From positions 1 through 25,150 of the forward strand of contig JBPYFB010000323.1 of assembly GCA_051986465.1 (NCBI GenBank): 25,150 bases of DNA, written 5' to 3'. Position numbers and translations under genes: made by a program. The notes beneath the pieces were generated by a model. It was not told where the DNA came from. It ran no database searches and saw nothing but the letters and a program-made list of their open reading frames with translations. This document shows, in pieces, positions 6,675 to 14,080 of the stretch. Position 1 is the stretch's first letter, and each line of letters opens with the position of its first letter. Origin of the DNA: DATEJJ01 sp051986465 (GTDB lineage Bacteria; Actinomycetota; Actinomycetes; Mycobacteriales; Micromonosporaceae).

Positions 6675-7522
6675 GCCGCGGCCGCCGCCTTGCGCAGGTA
6701 CCCGAGCACCAGTGGATCGATCCGCCCGGGCGCCAGCCGCTCCTCGAAGTTCGCGACGCTGGCCCAGCCGGCCAGCGCCGCGTCCAGCTCGTCCGGCTCG
6801 GGCCCGGCGGGATGGCCGGTCGCCGCGAGGAGCCGGCGCACCTCGTCCCCCAGCTCGCCGCCGAGCAGCAGCATCTCCGCCGGATCCGGCCGGTCGAAGT
6901 AGACGCCGTGCAGGTCGAGCAGGCGGGCCAGCTCCCGTACCGGATCGGGGTGGTCATCCACGCGCAGGTCGACCACCACGTCGCTGGTGCCCCCGTACCC
7001 ACCGCCCCGGCACACCACCAGCAACGCCGCGCTCTGCCGGCCACGCCGGTCGCCCCCGGCGTCGTCGCCCGCGCGCAGCGCGGTCAGCAGCCGCCGCGCC
7101 AGCGGAACGCCCTGATCGGAGGCGAGCCAGGTGGCCCGCATCACGTCCACCACGTTGGGGCCGGCCAGGATGTTGCCCTGGATGGCGTACCCGTCGCCGG
7201 CCGTGCCGCCCGCCCAGTCGCGGCAGTCGCCGCCCGTGTAGGTGGCGCCCGGCCCGTCGGCGCCCACGACGCCGAGCTGGCGGGTGGCCCGGCCGGGGTC
7301 GGCGGCGACCAGCCCGGCGACGGTGTCGGCGGCGCAGACGCCGGTGCCCAGCAGCGCCAGGCCCTGCGGGCGGTAGGCGAGGTTCGCCTCGGCCTGCGTG
7401 GCGATCGCGCCGACCTGGGCCGCGGCGGCGGGTACGAACGCGCCGACGCTGAGGAACTTGCTGGCGACCGCGACACCGTGTAGCTGGCCGTCGGCGGAGC
7501 GTCCCACGATCGAAAACGTCAT
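6671..7522 (-). CDS. DUF1028-family protein
   Basis: 283 residues. The N-terminus TFSIVGRSADGQLHGVAVASKFLSVGAFVP followed by GAIATQAEANLAYRPQGLALL is the strongly conserved start of DUF1028, a family with a fold thought to resemble Ntn hydrolases (the residue after the initiator Met is Thr). The conserved central region (AIQGNILAGPNVVDVM) is present. After about residue 160 a more variable C-terminal half carries a second acidic, helical section. The biochemical role is not established. The start ATG overlaps the response-regulator stop by four bases, and the stop overlaps the PfkB start by four bases, so its expression is tied to both. I infer a small-molecule hydrolase feeding or protecting the kinase's substrate, but this is only a guess from coupling. 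Confidence 0.85.
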   Translation of the reverse strand: MTFSIVGRSADGQLHGVAVASKFLSVGAFVPAAAAQVGAIATQAEANLAYRPQGLALLGTGVCAADTVAGLVAADPGRATRQLGVVGADGPGATYTGGDCRDWAGGTAGDGYAIQGNILAGPNVVDVMRATWLASDQGVPLARRLLTALRAGDDAGGDRRGRQSAALLVVCRGGGYGGTSDVVVDLRVDDHPDPVRELARLLDLHGVYFDRPDPAEMLLLGGELGDEVRRLLAATGHPAGPEPDELDAALAGWASVANFEERLAPGRIDPLVLGYLRKAAAAA

Positions 7523-8205
7523 GTACCCATTCTGTCGTGCGGGCTGACCAGGCCGGACTCGTACCCCAGGATCACCGCCTGTACCCGGTCGCGCAGTTCG
7601 AGCTTGGCGAGGATGCGGCCGATGTGCGTCTTGACGGTCCCCTCCGACAGGTGCAGCAGCCCAGAAATCTCCATATTGGACAGTCCGCGCGTGACGAGCG
7701 TGAGCACCTCGCGCTCCCGGGCGGTGAGCGCGGCGAGCCGCTCCTTGTGCCGGGCGCGCATCGGTGCGGTACCGACGAAGTGCTCGATCAGGCGCCGGGT
7801 GACGCTCGGAGACGCGACCGCCTCGCCGGTGGCGACGGCGCGGACGGCGGCGAGCAGGTCGTCGGCGAGCGCGTCCTTGATGAGGAATCCGCTGGCGCCC
7901 GCCTGCAGCCCGGCGTAGACGTACTCGTCGAGGTCGAACGTGGTGAGGATGATGACACGCGGTGGCTCGGCTGAGTCCACAGTGGAGGATCTGATCCGGC
8001 GGGTCGCCTCGATGCCGTCCATGCCCGGCATGCGTACGTCCATGAGGACGACGTCGGGACGGGTACGGGCCACCACGCCCAGCGCACCGGCCCCGTCGGG
8101 CGCCTCGCCCACGACCACGATGTCCTCGGTCTCGTCCAGGATCATCCGGAATCCGGTGCGTACCAACGCCTGGTCGTCCACGAGGACCACGCGGATAGTA
8201 GTCAT
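7519..8205 (-). CDS. NarL/FixJ-type response regulator
   Basis: 228 residues. The receiver domain starts RVVLVDDQALVRTGFRMIL with acidic residues 10-11, the phosphoacceptor Asp56 in VVLMDVRMPGMDG, the switch Thr in VIILTTFD, and the conserved Lys in GFLIKDA. A linker leads to a LuxR-type helix-turn-helix (LTAREREVLTLVTRGLSNMEI, then SEGTVKTHIGRILAKL), the DNA-binding part. It is the cognate partner of the kinase encoded just before it: the kinase stop and this ATG overlap as ATGA (8202-8205). Typical systems of this type sit opposite an ABC exporter and activate it; the divergent exporter at 9630 is the obvious target. The direct repeats near 9533-9563 are candidate sites. The downstream ATGA overlap with DUF1028 is less usual. 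Confidence 0.95.
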   Translation of the reverse strand: MTTIRVVLVDDQALVRTGFRMILDETEDIVVVGEAPDGAGALGVVARTRPDVVLMDVRMPGMDGIEATRRIRSSTVDSAEPPRVIILTTFDLDEYVYAGLQAGASGFLIKDALADDLLAAVRAVATGEAVASPSVTRRLIEHFVGTAPMRARHKERLAALTAREREVLTLVTRGLSNMEISGLLHLSEGTVKTHIGRILAKLELRDRVQAVILGYESGLVSPHDRMGT

Positions 8206-9488
8206 GCCCGAACGGGTTCTAGGGCGTCGAGTGGCAACTCGGCGTGTACCCGGAAGCCGCCGCCGTCGACCGGGTGTACCTGCAGCCGGCCGCCGAACAG
8301 CGCCACCCGCTCGGCGATCCCGCGCAAGCCGTTCCCATGCTCCACACTGGACACAGTGCCGCAGCCGTCGTCGGCGACCTCGATGTCGAGCCGGTCGGGT
8401 GCGAACGCCAGCCGTACGCTCGCGCGCGCGTCGGGGCCGGCGTGCTTGAGCACGTTGGTCAGCGCCTCCTGGACGATCCGGTACGCGGAGAGGTCGACGC
8501 TGGGCGGCAGCGCCTCGGGCTGCCCCTCGACCCGCAGCGCCACCTCGGTACCGGCCGCGCGTACGTCGTCCACGAGCGCCGGGAGGGTACCGATCCCGGG
8601 CTGCGGTACCAGTACGGCGCCCTCCCCCGGCTCCTTGCGTACCACGCCGAGCAGCCGGCGCATCTCCGCGAGCGAGGCGCGCCCGGTGCCGACGACGTGG
8701 GTCAGCGCGTCCGCCGTACGCTCCGGGTGGCGGGCCAGCGCCGCGGCCGCCCCCTGCGCCTGTACCACCATCACCGAAAGCCCGTGCGCCACGACGTCGT
8801 GCAGCTCGCGGATGATGCGCGCGCGCTCGGCCGCGGCGGCGAGCGCGGCGCGCTGGTCGCGTTCCCGTTCCAGGTCGGCGGCGCGCTGCTCCAGCGCTTG
8901 GAAGAGGGCGCGCCGGCCGCGCACCCCGCTGCCGACGACGAACGCGAGCACCACGAGCAACCCCACGCTGTAGTAGGTGGTGGCGGCGTTGTACAGCACG
9001 GTGCCCGTGGACGCCACGCCCGCGCTTCCCTTGATGTCCGCGGCCCTCCGGTTGGTCATCAACTCGCTGGCGGCGATGCATGTGTACAGGCCCACGGTGA
9101 GCGTCGCCAGCGCGGCCCAGGAGATCCACCGCGGCCGGTTCAGGCTCGCCAGCGTGTAGAGCGGGAACAGCACGCACAGGTCGATCGGCAGGGTCTTGAA
9201 GTACCCGCCGATCAGATGGGCGCCGACGCCGACCGCGGTCAGCGCGACCGCCAGCACCGGCCAGCGGTGCTGGATCGCGACGCCGGCGGCGCAGATCGCC
9301 GCGAAGAGCCACCACAGCAGGATGCCCCGCTGCAACTCGGACCACCCGCCGAGCGCACCCGGGTCGACCGAGCGGCCGAGCTTCCGGATGGGTTCGGGCG
9401 GGAAGAACATGCCGTAGCCGACCACCATGCTGGCGGCGGTCAGCGCGAGCGCCACCGCCGCGTCCATCAGATAGGTGCGGCGCGGCAT
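8202..9488 (-). CDS. Sensor histidine kinase, HisKA_3 (NarX/DesK-like) type
   Basis: About 428 residues. The N-terminal half has five or six hydrophobic segments (for example MDAAVALALTAASMVVGYGMF, GILLWWLFAAICAAGVAI, WPVLAVALTAVGVGAHLIG) with no large extracellular domain, pointing to intramembrane or envelope sensing. A coiled coil (ALEQRAADLERERDQRAALAAA region) leads to the HisKA_3 motif RELHDVVAHGLSVMV with the phosphorylated His, and then an HATPase_c domain with ADDGCG and GNGLRGIAERVALFGG. This is the usual partner of a NarL-type regulator. I take ATG 9486-9488 (MPRRTYLMD) as the start because it places the first membrane helix about eight residues in; an in-frame ATG at 9524 would add a Pro-rich extension (MPAPPPPPYHGP) of doubtful value. 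No clear ribosome site marks either one. Confidence 0.92.
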   Translation of the reverse strand: MPRRTYLMDAAVALALTAASMVVGYGMFFPPEPIRKLGRSVDPGALGGWSELQRGILLWWLFAAICAAGVAIQHRWPVLAVALTAVGVGAHLIGGYFKTLPIDLCVLFPLYTLASLNRPRWISWAALATLTVGLYTCIAASELMTNRRAADIKGSAGVASTGTVLYNAATTYYSVGLLVVLAFVVGSGVRGRRALFQALEQRAADLERERDQRAALAAAAERARIIRELHDVVAHGLSVMVVQAQGAAAALARHPERTADALTHVVGTGRASLAEMRRLLGVVRKEPGEGAVLVPQPGIGTLPALVDDVRAAGTEVALRVEGQPEALPPSVDLSAYRIVQEALTNVLKHAGPDARASVRLAFAPDRLDIEVADDGCGTVSSVEHGNGLRGIAERVALFGGRLQVHPVDGGGFRVHAELPLDALEPVRA

Positions 9489-9532
9489 GGGCCCATGGTA
9501 CGGAGGCGGTGGCGGCGCGGGCATCTGTCCGC

Positions 9533-9563
9533 GGTCGTACCCGCGGTCGGACCCGGGTCGTAC
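9533..9563. promoter_or_regulatory. Three phased direct repeats GGTCG(T/G)AC between kinase and exporter genes
   Basis: GGTCGTAC (9533-9540), GGTCGGAC (9545-9552) and GGTCGTAC (9556-9563) repeat at 12- and 11-base intervals, close to one helical turn each, in the divergent region between the two-component system and the lipoprotein-exporter operon. NarL/LuxR-type regulators bind short repeated sites on one DNA face. This is a plausible operator for the regulator at 7519-8205. Two of the three copies contain GTAC, which is common in this DNA, so chance is not excluded. Confidence 0.4.
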
Positions 9564-9629
9564 TCACCGCGAAGGAAGACGGGACCCGGCGCAGACGACA
9601 TCGACGCCCCGGTTCGCGACCGTTGCGGC

Positions 9630-10190
9630 ATGACGAACTCAGCAACCCTCCGAAGCGCGGCCCGCGCCGGCCTGGCGGCGGTGTGCCTCGCCGGCGCACT
9701 CGCCTGGCTGGGCGCGTGCGGCAGCGGCCACCACCGAGCGGCCGGCGCCCGCCCCAGCGCGACGGCGAGGCTCAGCGACGCGCAAGTCCTCGCGATCGGC
9801 CGGCAGTTCTCCCAGTGCATCCGGGCGCACGGCATCCCCAACTTTCCCGACCCGATAGTGGAAGGCGGGGAACTGAAGATGCCCTCCAGCACCACGGACT
9901 ACAAGGAGCTGCTGCGGAACAACCGGGCGGCGGGGGAAGCGTGCAACCACATCATCGCCGGGCTGCCGGCGCACGCTGGACGGAGCCCCCAACCCGTCAC
10001 CCAGCAGAAGATGCAGATGCTCGTCAGGTTCGCCCAGTGCGTCCGCCAGCACGGGGTGCCGAACTGGCCGGACCCCGACGCCAACGGCGACTTCCCGCTG
10101 GCGGCGGCCGGCATCACCGGCAAGACACCGCCGGTGGCCGCCGCGCTGGAGGCGTGCCAGCAGTACAACCCCGATCGGAAGTCCCGGTGA
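9630..10190 (+). CDS. Lipoprotein with duplicated Cys/PNxPDP motifs, first gene of exporter operon
   Basis: 186 residues. A signal peptide (SAARAGLAAVCLAGALAWLGAC) ends in a lipobox, LGAC, with lipidated Cys30, so the mature protein is anchored outside the membrane. The mature part has two related halves: FSQCIRAHGIPNFPDP ... GEACNHII and FAQCVRQHGVPNWPDP ... LEACQQYN. Each half has a first Cys seven residues before PN(F/W)PDP and a second Cys at its end, suggesting one disulfide per repeat. Similar secreted proteins are known in actinobacteria next to adaptor and MacB-type ABC genes; the biochemical role is unknown. The GTGA overlap (10187-10190) couples it to the adaptor gene. ATG 9630 is the only start that gives a proper signal peptide; no good ribosome site precedes it. 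Confidence 0.85.
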   Translation: MTNSATLRSAARAGLAAVCLAGALAWLGACGSGHHRAAGARPSATARLSDAQVLAIGRQFSQCIRAHGIPNFPDPIVEGGELKMPSSTTDYKELLRNNRAAGEACNHIIAGLPAHAGRSPQPVTQQKMQMLVRFAQCVRQHGVPNWPDPDANGDFPLAAAGITGKTPPVAAALEACQQYNPDRKSR

Positions 10191-11290
10191 GCCGCCGCCG
10201 GCGCGCCGCCCGTACCACCGGCGCCGTCGTGGCGAGCAGCGCGGTCGCGGCGACGGCGATCGCGGTCGGGTACGCGATCGCCGCCCACCCACACAGCGCG
10301 GCACCGGTGGCCGCGGTGGTACCGACGGGCACCGCCGCGGTCACCCGGGGCACGGTGCACGAGCGGGTACCGGTCGCCGGCACCCTCGGCTTCGGTGGCG
10401 GGTACACGGTCGTCAACCAGTACCCGCCCGGCGTGCTCACCTCGACCGCGGCCGCCGGTGACACGGTCACCCGCGGCGGCGTCCTGTACGCGGTCGACGG
10501 GCATCCGGTGCGGCTGCTCTACGGCGGCGCCCCGGCCTACCGCGGCTTCGCGTCGGGCATGCCGGACGGGCCGGACGTGCGCGAGCTGGAGGCGAACCTG
10601 GCGGCGCTGGGCATGCGCCCGGGCACGGTGGACAACCACTTCACCTCGGCCACCGCCGCCGCCATCAAGCGCTGGCAGGCCGCGCACGGCGTACCCGTGG
10701 CGCAGCGCACCGGCGCGCTGAACTCTGGCGAGGTGGTGTTCCTGCCCGGCCCGGTGCGCGTCGGCACGGTGTCGGCGACGGTGGGCGCGCACGTGGCGCC
10801 GGACGCGCCGGTGCTGAGCGGCACGGGTACCACCCGGGTGGTGAACATCGCGATGTCCACCGACCAGGTGTCGCTGGTACACGTGGGCGACGAGGTGCTC
10901 GTGGCGCTGCCGGGCAGCGGCGGCGAGGTGCCCGGCCACGTGACGAGCGTCGGCCGGGTGGCCACCGCGCCAGCGACCACGAACGGTGGCGGCGACGGCC
11001 AGCCGAGCACGCCGACGGTACCGGTGACCGTCTCGGTGGTGCTGCCGGCGAGCGCGGGCGGGCTGGACCAGGCCCCGGTACAGGTGGAGATCACCACGGC
11101 CGAGCACCCGGACGTCCTGCTCGTACCGGTGACCGCTCTGCTGGCCGCGCCGGGCGGCGGGTACCAGGTGCGGCTGGCGAACGGCGCCTACGTGTCCGTG
11201 CAGCCCGGCCTGTTCGACGACTCGACGGGCACGGTCGAGGTCGCCGGCGACCTGCAGGCCGGCACGCAGGTGGAGGTGCCGTCCTCATGA
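10187..11290 (+). CDS. Membrane-anchored periplasmic-adaptor-like protein with peptidoglycan-binding domain
   Basis: 367 residues. A basic N-terminus (SRRRRAARTT) and one membrane helix (about 12-35) anchor it outside the membrane. After a beta-rich part (VTRGTVHERVPVAGTLGFGGGY, lipoyl-like hairpin) comes a PG_binding_1 domain at about 126-180 (PDVRELEANLAALGM, then TSATAAAIKRWQAAHGV). The rest is a beta-barrel and membrane-proximal region like HlyD/MacA adaptors (PDVLLVPVTALLA followed by GGYQVRLANG near the C-terminus). In monoderm actinobacteria these adaptors link a MacB-like transporter to the wall. The GTG start overlaps the lipoprotein stop (GTGA), and the stop overlaps the ATPase start (ATGA), so the four exporter genes are translated as a chain. 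Confidence 0.85.
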   Translation: MSRRRRAARTTGAVVASSAVAATAIAVGYAIAAHPHSAAPVAAVVPTGTAAVTRGTVHERVPVAGTLGFGGGYTVVNQYPPGVLTSTAAAGDTVTRGGVLYAVDGHPVRLLYGGAPAYRGFASGMPDGPDVRELEANLAALGMRPGTVDNHFTSATAAAIKRWQAAHGVPVAQRTGALNSGEVVFLPGPVRVGTVSATVGAHVAPDAPVLSGTGTTRVVNIAMSTDQVSLVHVGDEVLVALPGSGGEVPGHVTSVGRVATAPATTNGGGDGQPSTPTVPVTVSVVLPASAGGLDQAPVQVEITTAEHPDVLLVPVTALLAAPGGGYQVRLANGAYVSVQPGLFDDSTGTVEVAGDLQAGTQVEVPSS

Positions 11291-11973
11291 CACCCGTTCT
11301 GGAGTTGGCCGGGGCGTGGAAGGTGTACCCCGGCACGCCGCCGGTGGAGTCGATCCGGGGCGTCACCCTCACAGTCCACAGTGGAGAGATGGTCTCCGTG
11401 GTCGGCCCGTCCGGCTCCGGCAAGACGACCCTGCTCAACCGCGCCGCCGGGCTGGACCGGCCCAGCTCGGGTTCGGTGCGCATCGCCGGCCAGCCGATCG
11501 AAGGGCTCTCTGACCGGCGCCTGTCCGGGCTGCGCGCGTACCGGCTCGGCGTGGTGTTCCAGCAGTTCTTCCTGCTCGACCACGTGAGCGCGGCGGAGAA
11601 CGTGGCGAACGGGCTGCTCTACCGCGGGGTCCCCGCGCGGGAGCGGCGCCGGGCCGCGGCGGACGCCCTGCACCGGGTGGGGCTCGCGCACCGCGCCGGG
11701 CACCGCGCCCAGCAGCTCTCCGGCGGCGAGCGGCAGCGGGTGGCGATCGCCCGGGCCGTCGTCGGGCGCCCCGCGGTCGTGCTCGCCGATGAGCCGACCG
11801 GCAACCTCGACAGCGCCACCGGGCGGGAGATCCTGGACCTGCTGCGGGAGCTGAACTCCGAGGGCACCACGATCGTGGTCATCACGCACGACGCGGAGGT
11901 GGCGGCGGCCGCCGGGCGCCGCGTCGAGCTGCGCGACGGCGAGGTCGTACGCGATACGGCGGTCCTGTCGTGA
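11287..11973 (+). CDS. ABC transporter ATP-binding protein, MacB/LolD type
   Basis: 228 residues, a complete ABC ATPase. Walker A is GPSGSGKT (40-47), the Q-loop is FQQFFLL (about 91-97), the signature is LSGGERQRVA (144-153), Walker B is VVLADEPTG (164-172) with the catalytic Glu, the D-loop NLDSATG follows, and the H-loop His is 201 (ITHD). The short size and the LADEPTGNLDS form are typical of the LolD/MacB/FtsE class, which powers extrusion of lipopeptides, lipoproteins or antibiotics without moving substrate through a large channel. It pairs with the FtsX-like permease encoded next, overlapping it by four bases (GTGA, 11970-11973). Confidence 0.95.
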   Translation: MTPVLELAGAWKVYPGTPPVESIRGVTLTVHSGEMVSVVGPSGSGKTTLLNRAAGLDRPSSGSVRIAGQPIEGLSDRRLSGLRAYRLGVVFQQFFLLDHVSAAENVANGLLYRGVPARERRRAAADALHRVGLAHRAGHRAQQLSGGERQRVAIARAVVGRPAVVLADEPTGNLDSATGREILDLLRELNSEGTTIVVITHDAEVAAAAGRRVELRDGEVVRDTAVLS

Positions 11974-13160
11974 ACGTGTCGAGAGTGCGCCTGGCGGACC
12001 TGCTGCCGGTGGGTACGGTCGGGCTGCGCACCCGCCGGGTACGGACCGTGCTGTCGGTCATCGGGGTGGCGATCGGCATCGCCGCGCTGGTGTCCGTGCT
12101 GGGCATCACCCGGTCCAGCCAGGCCGACCTGCTGGGCCGCATCGACCGGCTGGGCACGAACCTGCTGACTGTCGTGAATGGACACACGATCGGCGGTGAC
12201 GAGGCGGAGCTACCGGCCACGGCCGGCGGCTCGGTCGCCCGTACCGACGGCGTGCTGGCCAGCGCGGCCACCGCGGAGCTGACCTCGGTGCGGGTGTACC
12301 GGTCCGACATGGTGCCCGGCTATCGCAGCGGCGGGATCGGGGTACGCGCCACCGACCTCCGGCTACTGTCCACGTTGGACGGTCGCCTGGCGCACGGTAC
12401 CTTCTTCAACAGCGCCACCGCCGGGTACCGGGTGACCGTGCTCGGCTACGCGGCCGCCCAGGCGCTGGGCATCGGGGACCTGCACGGCACCCCCCGGATC
12501 TGGATGGGCAACCGCTGGTTCACCGTCATCGGCATCCTCCGGCCGTTCGAGCTGGCCCCGGAGGTCGACCGCTCGGCGCTGGTCGGCCTGCCGATCGCCG
12601 CCCGCGAACTCGGCTTCGACGGGCACCCCAGCCGCATCTACGTGCGCGCGGTGACCGAGCGTACCGGCGAGGTCTCGGACCTGCTGGCCCGCGCAACCGA
12701 CCCCGAGCACCCCGAGCAGGTATCGGTCAGCCGCCCCTCGGACGCGCTGGCCAGCCGCATCGCGGTGGCCGGCGCCACCACGTCGCTCTTCCTCGGGCTG
12801 GGCGCGGTGGCCCTGCTCGTGGGCGGCATCGGCATCGCCAATGTGATGGTCATCTCGGTGCTGGAGCGGCGCAGCGAGATCGGGTTGCGGCGCGCGCTGG
12901 GCGCGGCGCGACGGCACGTGGCGACGCAGTTCCTCATCGAGTCGGTGCTCCTGGGTGCCGCCGGCGGCGCGACCGGGGTGGCGCTCGGCACGGCGGTCAC
13001 CTACGGGATGTCGTACCAGCGGCACTGGCAGCCGCTGGTGCCGAGTACCGCCGTGTGGGCGGGGCTGGGTTGTGCGGTCGTGATCGGGGGCGTCGCGGGC
13101 CTGTACCCGGCGCTGCGAGCCGCGCGCCTGTCGCCCACCGAGGCGCTGCGTACCGCCTGA
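11970..13160 (+). CDS. ABC transporter permease, MacB/FtsX family
   Basis: 396 residues. One membrane helix near the N-terminus (about 28-50, VRTVLSVIGVAIGIAALVSVLG) is followed by a large extracytoplasmic MacB periplasmic-core domain (about 55-260) and then three C-terminal helices: LFLGLGAVALLVGGIGIANVM, FLIESVLLGAAGGATGVALG and WAGLGCAVVIGGVAGLYPALRA. The FtsX signature follows the second helix (LERRSEIGLRRALGAARRHV) and the protein ends with the classical AARLSPTEALRTA. This is a MacB-type mechanotransmission permease. Start GTG 11970 overlaps the ATPase stop. The substrate is unknown, but the link to a two-component system and a wall-binding adaptor suggests response to envelope damage or antimicrobial compounds. 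Confidence 0.93.
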   Translation: MNVSRVRLADLLPVGTVGLRTRRVRTVLSVIGVAIGIAALVSVLGITRSSQADLLGRIDRLGTNLLTVVNGHTIGGDEAELPATAGGSVARTDGVLASAATAELTSVRVYRSDMVPGYRSGGIGVRATDLRLLSTLDGRLAHGTFFNSATAGYRVTVLGYAAAQALGIGDLHGTPRIWMGNRWFTVIGILRPFELAPEVDRSALVGLPIAARELGFDGHPSRIYVRAVTERTGEVSDLLARATDPEHPEQVSVSRPSDALASRIAVAGATTSLFLGLGAVALLVGGIGIANVMVISVLERRSEIGLRRALGAARRHVATQFLIESVLLGAAGGATGVALGTAVTYGMSYQRHWQPLVPSTAVWAGLGCAVVIGGVAGLYPALRAARLSPTEALRTA

Positions 13161-13294
13161 AGTTTTTGATGCGCGCCCGCGCCGCCCCGCCCACCCCCGC
13201 CAAAAGGTGGTGCGGGCCGGCGCGGGCCACCGGAGGGTACTCCGGCGTCGCGGCGCCCCGGGTCTCGCCGGCACAGGGCGGCCGGCGGCGCGCG

Positions 13295-13350
13295 CCACCG
13301 GTAGCGCGCCGGTGGGGCGTCGCGGGTACAGGCCGGCTCGCTGGCCGGCC
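13295..13350. terminator. Two hairpins between convergent genes (candidate bidirectional terminator)
   Basis: CCACCGG (13295-13301) pairs with CCGGTGG (13309-13315) across a seven-base loop, and GGCCGGC (13331-13337) pairs with GCCGGCC (13344-13350) across a six-base loop. They lie in the 200-base gap between the permease stop and the haemoglobin stop, where both transcripts must end. No U-tract follows either stem, as is common in high-GC actinobacteria. The rest of the gap (13161-13294) is extremely GC-rich and shows nothing else. Confidence 0.45.
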
Positions 13351-13361
13351 GGATTGGTGTG

Positions 13362-13733
13362 TCAGGCCGACTGAGCTAACTGGCCGGCACGGGACAGGAC
13401 GGACTCGCGGACCTCGGTCAGTACGCCGCCGACCCAGATCAGCGCGTCCGGCCCGACCCGCAGCCGCAGCAGTGTGGTGAGTAGGTAGTGGCCCAGCCGG
13501 TCGAAGTCGTCGTCGATCAGGCCCATACCCTGATGCGCGGCGACCAGCTCGCTCGGCCAGTACGGTTCGGTGCCGGCGAGCGCCATCGTCAACAGCCTGG
13601 ACAGGTAGCTCTTGAGCCGGCGCAGGTCCGCACCGACGAAGTACGGCGCCAACTGATGGTCACCGAGGACAAGCTGGTAGAAGCGCTCGACTGCATGCCG
13701 GGCGACCAGAGACTCCGTTCCCGCAGCGTCCAT
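13362..13733 (-). CDS. Truncated haemoglobin (group I-like globin)
   Basis: About 123 residues, the full length of a truncated globin. The B-helix FY pair is present (ERFYQLVLGDHQLAPYF; Tyr19 at the B10-like position). It is followed by LRRLKSYLSRLLTMALAGTEPY, matching the E-helix region of group I proteins (LKRHQ...ALGGP), and VAAHQGMGLIDDDFDRLGHYLLTTL, where His67 is the proximal haem ligand. Such proteins bind O2 and NO and are linked to NO detoxification and hypoxia or stress. The usual GG in the EF turn is AG here. Start ATG 13731-13733 follows a strong GAGGAGGG ribosome site; the open frame to 13799 would add a basic extension not found in the family. A SigB-like promoter lies upstream (13777-13801). 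It is convergent with the exporter permease. Confidence 0.85.
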   Translation of the reverse strand: MDAAGTESLVARHAVERFYQLVLGDHQLAPYFVGADLRRLKSYLSRLLTMALAGTEPYWPSELVAAHQGMGLIDDDFDRLGHYLLTTLLRLRVGPDALIWVGGVLTEVRESVLSRAGQLAQSA

Positions 13734-13776
13734 ATCCCTCCTCGGGTAAGCCCAGGACCCGCGAAGCGGCGCTCGC

Positions 13777-13801
13777 TTACCCATCCGCCGCGCACTCAAA
13801 C
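13777..13801 (-). promoter_or_regulatory. SigB/SigF-like promoter for the truncated haemoglobin
   Basis: On the minus strand GTTT (13798-13801), a 15-base spacer and GGGTAA (13777-13782) match the GTTT-N15-17-GGGTA consensus of actinobacterial stress sigma factors. Transcription would begin around 13770, about 37 bases before the ATG, leaving room for the strong ribosome site. It faces two plus-strand matches of the same type within the same intergenic region. Confidence 0.55.
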
Positions 13802-13807
13802 ACCCAT

Positions 13808-13879
13808 GTTTGGAAATGGCACTAACCCGGGTACGGATGCGCCCGGTTTGCTCGCAAGCGCCCGGGGTACCGCTGCTTT
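13808..13879 (+). promoter_or_regulatory. Tandem SigB/SigF-like promoters for the BaeRF operon
   Basis: Two matches in a row: GTTT (13808-13811), 17 bases, GGGTAC (13829-13834); and GGTTT (13845-13849), 15 bases, GGGTAC (13865-13870). The second ends nine bases before the ATG at 13880, so its mRNA would be nearly leaderless; indeed no ribosome site precedes that ATG. GGGTAC alone is weak evidence because GGTACC is abundant here, but the GTTT element at the correct distance in both cases strengthens the call. Confidence 0.55.
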
Positions 13880-14080
13880 ATGGATAATTCCGAGGAATCT
13901 TCGGCCGCGCGCGGAGCCAGGAGTGCCGAGCCGGCGGGGCGGACCGGGGCCGAGCAGCCTTGGGACCCGGAGGACCTGGCCGTGGCGAAGGGCCAGGACC
14001 CGACGCCCGCCAACATCGAGCGCAGCCGGCGAGAGCTGGACCGCGATGGTCCGGCCGCGATCGAGAAGACGGTACCGTGA
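13880..14080 (+). CDS. Small hydrophilic protein preceding BaeRF gene
   Basis: 66 residues, highly charged, with no membrane segment. The conserved-looking core is WDPEDLAVAKGQDPTPANIE followed by RSRRELDRDGPAAIEKTVP; the N-terminus is low in complexity (SSAARGARSAEPAG). I recall similar small proteins in actinobacteria beside Rv2629-like genes, without known function. Its GTG/TGA end overlaps the BaeRF start by four bases (14077-14080), so the two are translationally coupled and may act together. The ATG at 13880 is supported by the promoter match nine bases before it and lies in a locally AT-rich start region (TTTATGGATAATTCC), which would favour leaderless initiation. Confidence 0.75.
   Translation: MDNSEESSAARGARSAEPAGRTGAEQPWDPEDLAVAKGQDPTPANIERSRRELDRDGPAAIEKTVP

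Noticed and set aside
8244..9629. Long plus-strand open frame antisense to the histidine kinase.
   Set aside because: Its part before 9630 is a low-complexity shadow of the kinase; only the segment from ATG 9630 has a signal peptide and conserved motifs.
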